64,000 nt of DNA from Gammaproteobacteria bacterium. Its GTDB lineage: Bacteria > Pseudomonadota > Gammaproteobacteria > Xanthomonadales > SZUA-36. The DNA is taken from contig JAJFLB010000034.1 of NCBI GenBank assembly GCA_021772915.1, forward strand, positions 140,304 to 204,303, read 5' to 3'. The position numbers and the translations under genes were made by a program. The number at the start of each line of letters is the position of its first letter. The stretch's first letter is position 1. The notes beneath the pieces were generated by a model that was given only the letters and a program-made list of their open reading frames with translations, was not told where the DNA came from and made no database searches. Below, piece by piece: positions 58,386 through 64,000 of the stretch.

Positions 58386-59201
58386 TCAAGCTAAGTAGAT
58401 TTTTGACGGAGAAAGCATCAAGTCCCTATCTTCATAGTTTCGATTTAAGACCATCTTCTGCAATTTTGGGCACCAAACATTGCTACTTCCATAGGGGTTT
58501 ATACACCTTGTACAGCAGTTTAAGTAATCTGGGTTAAAAGTTTTGTCTTTATGCTCGCCGAACTTTTTGTTGGGTCCCCAAATGTACCTTGTCCCCTGAA
58601 AAGGAATGTTTTCTGAAATGGTAAATTGGAATATATCTTCATCCCTCCAATAACGGATTGGAAACGCAAAGTCTGCCGCTCCCTTTTGCTTCTTAAAATC
58701 TGAGTCACAACTAATTTGCCCAATGACCGGATCCACATCACAGATTTTTACGCCTGCCAAACATATGTCGTACGGGAACTCGCTCTTCGACTGTTTCAAG
58801 TTTTCACTCAGTAGGTCATCCAAGCCACAATAATCACTTCCTTCGGAATCTGATTCGACTAGGTTTGCAATAGGGACAAGATATTCAGTCGACCCAGTGC
58901 TGTAATGGCTAACTACGTCCACCTTCCCGTTTCCAGCAATTACGCTTCTTCTTATCGGGTCCATGGGAAATACTTTCAAATTCCAAGAGTTGATAATCTC
59001 TTCAGCAAACGAATATTTCCTAGAATTGGTAGCAAACCGGTGAAAAGCTACATCCCACTTAAATCTAAGTTGGCGGATCAGGTGCAACATAACCATTGAG
59101 TCCTTGCCAAAACTACAGAGCACTAGTGGTCGGTCATACTGCTCATCTACAGCTCTCAATAAATTTAGTGAGTGTTCAATTCGGTCTTTCAGTTTTTTCA
59201 T
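58386..59201 (-). CDS. PP-loop (PAPS-reductase / adenine nucleotide alpha-hydrolase family) enzyme
   Basis: A 271-residue protein. The PP-loop motif is CSFGKDSMVMLHLI (residues 29-42). A C-terminal cysteine cluster CCTRCINP plus VWCPKL could bind an Fe-S cluster or zinc. This group includes CysH, CysD and DndC-type enzymes; it is shorter than DndC, and no dnd or ssp partner is near. Members activate with ATP or transfer sulfur. In this operon it follows a symporter and precedes a methyltransferase, suggesting modification of an imported compound. Confidence 0.8.
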   Translation of the reverse strand: MKKLKDRIEHSLNLLRAVDEQYDRPLVLCSFGKDSMVMLHLIRQLRFKWDVAFHRFATNSRKYSFAEEIINSWNLKVFPMDPIRRSVIAGNGKVDVVSHYSTGSTEYLVPIANLVESDSEGSDYCGLDDLLSENLKQSKSEFPYDICLAGVKICDVDPVIGQISCDSDFKKQKGAADFAFPIRYWRDEDIFQFTISENIPFQGTRYIWGPNKKFGEHKDKTFNPDYLNCCTRCINPYGSSNVWCPKLQKMVLNRNYEDRDLMLSPSKIYLA

Positions 59202-59252
59202 CGTTATGGACTTACTAAGGACAATAAAAAGTCAGATGGGTTGTGAATATTT

Positions 59253-60812
59253 TCAAGTGCCAACAAAATGACGGATAAGTGTGCCCAGGCCCTTGAGCCC
59301 GTTTCTTTTTAAGTCAACAAATACTAATCCCAACATTGGGGTAACAAATGCAATTAAGGGGGTCAAATATGCGCCATTATTAATATAAAAAGAATCATTG
59401 GAGATAAATGTTGCCCAAACCCCAAATAATATACCTCCTACAAAACCCAAGAAAGCCATGACTATTGGAACGCTTCCCGAGCTACTTGGTTCAATGTCGT
59501 CTCTTATAGCGTAAAGAGCAAGGGGAGCCAGGGCAGTTTGGCTGCCAAATATTATGAACACAAGTGAAACCAGGGGCGCTTCTCGACAAACCGCCGCCAG
59601 AGCGACCAGCAACGAGATAAGCATTATTACAGAAGACAGTTTCCGCCCTCTGTCAACTGACTCATTCGGGTTGCTTTGAATTTCTGCACTGCTTTTATCA
59701 AAGACGTCTGTTGTCCAAGTTTGCTGAGCAATCAGCAAATAACTATCAGCTGAAGACATCAAAGCCCAAAGCATTCCGATTACAATTGAGAAAATCAAGA
59801 TATTGCCGATGGTTTCGCTAGTATAAATTTTTGCAGCAACCAATAAATCGATCAATGGTTCTGCAGACGAGTAAAACTGGGAACTAGATAGTGACTGTCC
59901 CACTTCCTCCAATCCAATCGTGGCAACTGCTACGCCAGCAAATACGAGAATAGCCCAAAGAAATAGATTTAACAGGCCGACACCTTTGAAAGCTTTGCGT
60001 ATCTCAGGCCCTGGAACTTCTGTTTTACAAGCCTTGATTCTTTGCCAAGTGCCAAAGTCTCCTGTTAAGAGGGGTACCTGTAAAAATAACAAGCCAACGT
60101 AGTAAGGCCAACCGATGCTCGCATGATTACTCCATGACAAATCGTAGCTTGAAGCAGGCACAAGATCTCTCTTACTCGGATCCATAAGAATCAGAACTGC
60201 AATGCCAGCTATTACACCTAGTGAAATAATTATGCCCCCTAGCTGAAATTTGTCACTTCGAACGACAGCGGTCAGTCCACCCATAGAGCAGTAAAGCGTG
60301 ATTGTTACCGCTAACACAACGCCAGCCAATAGTGGGGCAAAGTTATCGGGCTCACTGAATGAAACAAACAAAGCCATGCCAATAATCAATTCCAAGGAAA
60401 TAATACCGATACTCACAAAAAACGTCACAGTGGCAGCAAATTTTCGTAAATAAACGCTATTGAATCTTTCTGAAAGATATGAATGAAGGGTTGTTTTTTC
60501 ACGTCTATCTAGAGCACTCTTGATTGCTGTTGCATGGCGGCTGATGAAGTAAAAACCAAGCACCCAGGTGATAATCATCCACCAGTTAAGTACACCATAA
60601 AAACCCCCAAGAATCATGGCCGCAACAACAACATTTCCAAGTAACAACCAAGTAGCTGCCAATGTACTAAAAAGCCCACGCTTCGAAAGGTCTTTCGAAG
60701 CGAGATAATATGAATCGACTGTTCGGACTTTTGACCTCAGAGAAAATGCATACACAAGAAACGGTAGTACGCCAAATACCATTGCGAACCATTTAAAACT
60801 TTGAGCCGTCAT
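59253..60812 (-). CDS. sodium/solute symporter family (SSS) transporter
   Basis: A 519-residue membrane protein with about 13 helices, typical of the SSS family. It begins FKWFAMVFGVLPFLVYAFSL. LASKDLSKRGLF, STLAATWLLLGNVV, and SMGGLTAVVRSDKFQ match family segments, and SSADSYLLIAQQTWTTDVF is the conserved SSS signature in helix 8-9. The substrate is unknown. GAGAG precedes the ATG. It is the second gene of the channel-symporter-PP-loop-methyltransferase run. Confidence 0.88.
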   Translation of the reverse strand: MTAQSFKWFAMVFGVLPFLVYAFSLRSKVRTVDSYYLASKDLSKRGLFSTLAATWLLLGNVVVAAMILGGFYGVLNWWMIITWVLGFYFISRHATAIKSALDRREKTTLHSYLSERFNSVYLRKFAATVTFFVSIGIISLELIIGMALFVSFSEPDNFAPLLAGVVLAVTITLYCSMGGLTAVVRSDKFQLGGIIISLGVIAGIAVLILMDPSKRDLVPASSYDLSWSNHASIGWPYYVGLLFLQVPLLTGDFGTWQRIKACKTEVPGPEIRKAFKGVGLLNLFLWAILVFAGVAVATIGLEEVGQSLSSSQFYSSAEPLIDLLVAAKIYTSETIGNILIFSIVIGMLWALMSSADSYLLIAQQTWTTDVFDKSSAEIQSNPNESVDRGRKLSSVIMLISLLVALAAVCREAPLVSLVFIIFGSQTALAPLALYAIRDDIEPSSSGSVPIVMAFLGFVGGILFGVWATFISNDSFYINNGAYLTPLIAFVTPMLGLVFVDLKRNGLKGLGTLIRHFVGT

Positions 60813-60848
60813 TTATCTACTCTCTCTTACTATTTGTATGATTAACAC

Positions 60849-61766
60849 TTACAAATGTTCATTTCGGTATATGTTGTCATATTGATCTACAACCTCAGTC
60901 CAGAAATCAATGTCGGGAGCAGGGTTTCCTATGTCAGTCTCCCCTGAAACATTTATATCATTTTCGGCAACATAAACGTCAATTTTTATACCTGTAACTT
61001 GCCACTCCTCATCTTCTACTTCTGCTTTTTCAACCGAATGTGGACCTTGATGCGAGGTTACAGCTTTACTGTTCACCATATTGCCACTGAGCTTAGATGC
61101 ACCATTGACTGCTAAGGAAAAAGTCATTTCCCCATTTTGAAACTCTGAATTCTTCGTAGCATATAGAAATTTAGTTTCCCTAGCACCCTTGTTTGAAATC
61201 TGGAATGCATCATACCGTGACGAGTGCCATTCCTTGTTCTCACGATCGAAATCTCGGCCTATGACCTGAAGTCCCAGTGTTTTCTCATCGCCACTAAAGG
61301 TCACTTGGCCGTAAAGTATGCGCTGGTCACCTGCGGTTTCCTCTGCTCTTACGATCCAGGTGCCTCCAAAGCCCTGCAACAAATAATGCAATCTGGCGGA
61401 ATCTCTAGAGGTTAGTTTGGCGACCATCGCACCAAAAAACATCAAACCCAGAGCGGCCTCCAGTGCCGCAAAAAACTTCCCGATCCCAACTGGGTGAAAG
61501 TCACCGTAGCCGAGGGTAGTAAAAGTAACTGTGCTGAAATACAGGGAATCAGCTAACTGTGCATACTCAGTTGGTTCGGTCGGTTCAACAGAGTTATCTG
61601 TAACCCCGTTTCCAGGAAAGAAACACGGTAGAACGGTAAAAATAAGCGCAAAGATCAGCCAGACAATTCCTGCACCAACAAGTAGGTCTCGAAATCTTTT
61701 AGTTAGGAACCAATCGAAAAGCCATTCCGAGGGTCTGAACCTGTTTTGAACTTGCAAGTTAGCCAT
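60849..61766 (-). CDS. two-TM ion channel with C-terminal beta-rich cytoplasmic domain
   Basis: A 305-residue protein. TM1 is about residues 29-50 (VGAGIVWLIFALIFTVLP). The pore helix and selectivity filter TFTTLGYGDFHP follow at 81-92, and TM2 is about 97-117. The filter is that of a K+ channel. Residues 118-305 are cytoplasmic and beta-rich, beginning LQGFGGTWIV, and are not an RCK/TrkA domain. The layout of pore plus beta barrel parallels the TIR protein at 3650-4579. The ATG at 61766 is preferred to a TTG three codons upstream. Confidence 0.83.
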   Translation of the reverse strand: MANLQVQNRFRPSEWLFDWFLTKRFRDLLVGAGIVWLIFALIFTVLPCFFPGNGVTDNSVEPTEPTEYAQLADSLYFSTVTFTTLGYGDFHPVGIGKFFAALEAALGLMFFGAMVAKLTSRDSARLHYLLQGFGGTWIVRAEETAGDQRILYGQVTFSGDEKTLGLQVIGRDFDRENKEWHSSRYDAFQISNKGARETKFLYATKNSEFQNGEMTFSLAVNGASKLSGNMVNSKAVTSHQGPHSVEKAEVEDEEWQVTGIKIDVYVAENDINVSGETDIGNPAPDIDFWTEVVDQYDNIYRNEHL

Positions 61767-62427
61767 TTTGATCAAATCATCTCTGATTATCTTAGCTAAT
61801 AAAAAGCGTTCATTGATTATGCAATTAAGCTAAGAGGCAATTGTGGATACGCTTGATCCCACTTTCAGTGTGAACACTTCAGTATAATATTATTGGGCCA
61901 TGAGTCCTAAATATAGTGGAAAATGGGTAATCTAGGAAATGAAAAGAGTATTTATTTCCAAAAGTAAACGCTAAAGCAAATACAGACAGAGCTCCAGAGG
62001 AACACAATTACCGGATTAGGAGCAGCCATTCAGGGCATTACCGGATTTGTTCTTTCAAACAAATAAGTCCACTTCCGGAGTAGCGCGGCAATTCGGCAAC
62101 AGAGTTGTGGTTACTGAGGATGTATTGTCCTCCAGTTGAGTGCGTATCTTCTAAATAACCACTGGAACTTCGATTCTAGTGACAGAAAAATTTACTTTGA
62201 TTCGCTTAACGGACTGGCCAATCAGAGTAGCCACATTACTGTCGTTTTGTTAGCAACGGTACTACTTGAAGCGTCAGAATATCGCCGCCTGCTACTCATT
62301 ACACATCGGTGAGCGGAATGCGTGAGTTTTGCGTGAATCAGTCCTGCATTGTTATGAACTGTACTGCAAATGGCGGATCGGACACCCCGGTAACTCATTG
62401 ATTAATAAAGACCAAATGTTTTACTTT
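61767..62427. other. non-coding right end of the island
   Basis: About 660 bp with no supported gene. It includes the upstream region of the channel operon and two direct copies of ATTACCGGATT (62007-62017 and 62037-62047), possibly integrase arm sites. A tiny frame MKRVFISKSKR at about 61939 stops at once; it recalls a TIR or TIR-like N-terminus but cannot be supported as a gene. Confidence 0.5.
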
Positions 62428-62549
62428 GCGGACTGAAAATCCGCGTGTCGGTGGTTAGATTGTTCGTTCACTTCCGTGTGCACAACCCTGCGGGCGCACT
62501 GCGTGCGACCAAATCTGATCCCGTCAGATTTGTCCACCTCTGGCCACCA
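62428..62549. repeat. right attachment repeat of the tRNA-Phe island, split by a 72-bp insertion
   Basis: 62428-62461 repeats the tRNA-Phe anticodon arm through T loop (33 of 34 identical to 52451-52484). 62534-62549 repeats the tRNA 3' end exactly. Between them 62462-62533 is a 72-bp insertion containing the hairpin AAATCTGATCCCGTCAGATTT. The insertion falls in the T loop. Confidence 0.9.
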
Positions 62550-62657
62550 TTCTATGTTCAATTTATTGCCTCATTTCAATTAACCCATTTCCCTTGAGTT
62601 TAGGGAAGTAGCACGGCTTTGCCAATCATACGAGTGACCGGCTCTCTAATAACATGG

Positions 62658-63437
62658 TCAGGGCTGTTGTTTTCCCGAAATCAGTTTTTCGACCTCTTTC
62701 AGTTGCCCTGCGACCCAGCGGCCACTGGGGTTAATCTCGAGGGACCGGCGAAAGGCACTGACAGCCAGCTCAAGCTGACCGGCCTGCCGACATATAAAAC
62801 CCATCCCGGAAGGATTATTTGGTGAATCCGGATGAAATTTCTCATTCATTTTCTGCAGCTTGATGGCGGCTTCTGGCTGGCCCTGTGTATTCAGGGTAAA
62901 CGCAAACGCGGAGACTGGAAATTCCCCAAAATCAAAGGCGAAGCCCCCGTAGTTCTTCTCCCTCAACTGCCGATACTTGGCGATCACGGCATCGATACTG
63001 CCGTTATGCTCAGCGTAGGTTTCCACCAACACTTCTTTCATCATGACGGGTCGGGAATTACCGCGATGACAGGTCACACAGGTAATCTCTAAAGGCTTGT
63101 GGTCCGGCCCACGTTCAAGTCCCGAAACCATTCCATTGATGGTGGACACCATATGCAGCATTTTGCGCGCAATTCGCTTCGCTTCCTTCTCATCAGCCGC
63201 AAAATCAAAATCTGAAAACGAACGATTATCAGTGCCCTTATGGCAGTGTGAGCATTCGACACCCAGAGCCAGCTTGAACCTTCGCATTTGGCTGGCCAGA
63301 TCGGCCGAGGATATGTCCTTTGGAAGAATCTGCAAATTCCCTGGATTGGCAAGGATATAGCGCTTTTACTGGGCAGGTGATGATGTGGAAATGGCTACTA
63401 CGAGCAGGAAAATGCTCACAAGTCTGAAGTATCTCAT
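62658..63437 (-). pseudogene. diheme c-type cytochrome with in-frame stop after the signal peptide
   Basis: An ATG at 63437, preceded by GAGGAA, encodes the signal peptide RYFRLVSIFLLVVAISTSSP-AQ. Codon 24 is TAA (63368-63366). The same frame then continues without interruption through LQILPKDISS, two heme motifs CSHCH and CVTCH, and a C-terminal TPR-like part (AAIKLQKMNEKFHP, LELAVSAFRRSLEINP). It resembles the cytochrome c family related to photosynthetic reaction-centre cytochromes. A downstream TTG could start a protein without a signal peptide, but heme attachment would then fail. Confidence 0.8.
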
Positions 63438-63457
63438 GACGGGTTCCTCGTTCTTAC

Positions 63458-63820
63458 TTAGTCGGATCGTTCTACCCAGTCGTCGGACAGCGAACGCTCC
63501 CAAAACGATGCCGCTTTCTGGAACTGATAAACAACGAGCCCGATCATCATCAATAGCGTCAGCAAGGCAGGCACACCTATATTTTTGCTGGTAATAAGAT
63601 AAACACCGGCGATTCCGACAGCAACAACCATCGCAATTGCCGGGTAGAATTCCTTGATCGTCGCCGGTGCCAGTGATCTGAAAAACTGCTCATTTGCGCC
63701 GTCAAGTCTCGCGCGGCACATCGTACGGTGACTCACCCAAACCATGAGTGCAAATATCACCGCGTAACAAATCAGCCATTGCCCTATTTTTTCCGGTCCA
63801 AGTAACTCGACAAGACTATT
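63458..63820 (-). pseudogene. membrane-protein gene truncated at the 5' end by an IS element
   Basis: The frame runs unbroken from the stop at 63458 into the IS end. The protein reads DPNSLVELLGPEKIGQWLIC, then three hydrophobic segments (ICYAVIFALMVWV, FYPAIAMVVAVGIAGVYLI, VPALLTLLMMIGLVVYQF). No ATG with a ribosome site lies before residue ~30; a GTG at 63760 is the only internal candidate. It lies 20 bp upstream of the cytochrome gene, so the two formed an operon. Confidence 0.6.
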
Positions 63821-64000
63821 GGGGTCAGCGTAAAAACTACATTCAACAGGGATTCTTACTCTGGACTAACCCGAGTTTATCGGACATCAAACAAAGGGGA
63901 CAATACCCCGAGGAGATGTCCAATGAAACGCAAAAGATTTAGCAAGGAATTTAAACTCGAAGCATTACGCTTGTTGGAGCAAGGCAACAAAGCCGGTGCA
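63821..64000 (+). mobile_element. left end of an IS3-type insertion sequence, cut by the window
   Basis: The element appears to begin near 63821-63831 (GGGGTCAGCGTAAAAACTAC). After a ~95-bp leader, GAGGAG precedes the first transposase codon. Its right end is beyond the window, so the exact terminal repeat cannot be checked. Confidence 0.6.
63923..64000 (+). CDS. IS3-family transposase OrfA, 5' fragment
   Basis: 26 residues are visible: KRKRFSKEFKLEALRLLEQG followed by NKAGA, the helix-turn-helix start of IS3/IS911-type OrfA proteins. GAGGAG lies 8 nt before the ATG. It continues outside the window. Confidence 0.85.
   Translation, partial: MKRKRFSKEFKLEALRLLEQGNKAGA

Larger units (their letters stand above)
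52501..62549. mobile_element. genomic island integrated at tRNA-Phe, no integrase seen
   Basis: The roughly 10-kb segment is bounded by the tRNA-Phe 3' end and a repeat of the same bases. It is visibly richer in A and T than the sequence on either side and carries accessory genes: OLD-type ATPase, broken GIY-YIG protein, ion channel, symporter, PP-loop enzyme and methyltransferase. I see no tyrosine integrase or excisionase, so it is either a remnant or moved by functions supplied elsewhere. The first 278 bp after the tRNA show no gene. Confidence 0.85.

Noticed and set aside
58386..59201. Dnd/Ssp phosphorothioation enzyme
   Set aside because: The PP-loop protein is much shorter than DndC, and no other dnd or ssp gene is nearby.
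61939..61974. MKRVFISKSKR start resembling a TIR or TIR-like N-terminus
   Set aside because: It stops after 11 codons, and no frame downstream continues a TIR domain.

Overview
The window reads as a chromosomal segment of a free-living gammaproteobacterium. The conserved blocks hemC-hemD-hemX-hemY opposite lptM-dapF-DUF484-xerC, hslVU followed by ubiE-ubiJ-ubiB, rsmD divergent from ftsY, and mutY-yggX followed by tRNA-Phe are typical of that class. The aerobic, amino-acid- and lipid-oriented metabolism would suit a marine or soil heterotroph. I cannot name the species from sequence alone.

Layout. 1-1248: CoA-acylating (methyl)malonate-semialdehyde dehydrogenase, cut by the window edge. 2.0-4.6 kb: a two-gene accessory module, a TIR-domain protein with a C-terminal beta-rich domain and an alpha/beta hydrolase, lying at the 3' side of a tRNA-Gly(CCC). 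5.2-10.9 kb: HDAC-like deacetylase, an Lrp/AsnC regulator and the divergent operon ald - omega-aminotransferase - mmsA. That operon is a coherent beta-alanine route: transamination to malonate semialdehyde, oxidative decarboxylation to acetyl-CoA, and alanine dehydrogenase returning pyruvate. 11-22 kb: mixed catabolic and lipid genes (SDR, methyltransferase, M20 amidohydrolase, MttB family, LLM oxidoreductase, ectonucleotide phosphodiesterase, YheT, PlsC, ferredoxin reductase). 22-36 kb: core genes for heme, DapF/XerC, HslVU and ubiquinone. 37.9-42.5 kb: a complete oleABCD cluster for long-chain olefins. 43-52 kb: kinase-like protein, paired amidohydrolases, ggt, ferredoxin, coaD, rsmD, ftsY, mutY, yggX.

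52.4-62.5 kb is an AT-richer genomic island at tRNA-Phe. The 3' half of the tRNA is duplicated at the far end, and that copy is split by a 72-bp insertion. The island carries no recognisable integrase. It holds an OLD-type ATPase/TOPRIM protein, a GIY-YIG protein broken by a frameshift, a small Cys protein, and a four-gene operon: ion channel with a C-terminal beta-rich domain, sodium/solute symporter, PP-loop (PAPS-reductase-like) enzyme, and winged-helix methyltransferase. I do not recognise this combination. Beyond the island lie a diheme cytochrome with an in-frame stop after its signal peptide and a membrane-protein gene cut by an IS3-type element that runs off the window.

The backbone is unusually rich in short palindromic repeats. 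They include a GTAGGACCGACGAG family that often begins at stop codons, two MITE-like elements whose ends supply Shine-Dalgarno sequences to xerC and a ferredoxin gene, a 91-bp tandem repeat after oleD, and several single inverted repeats.
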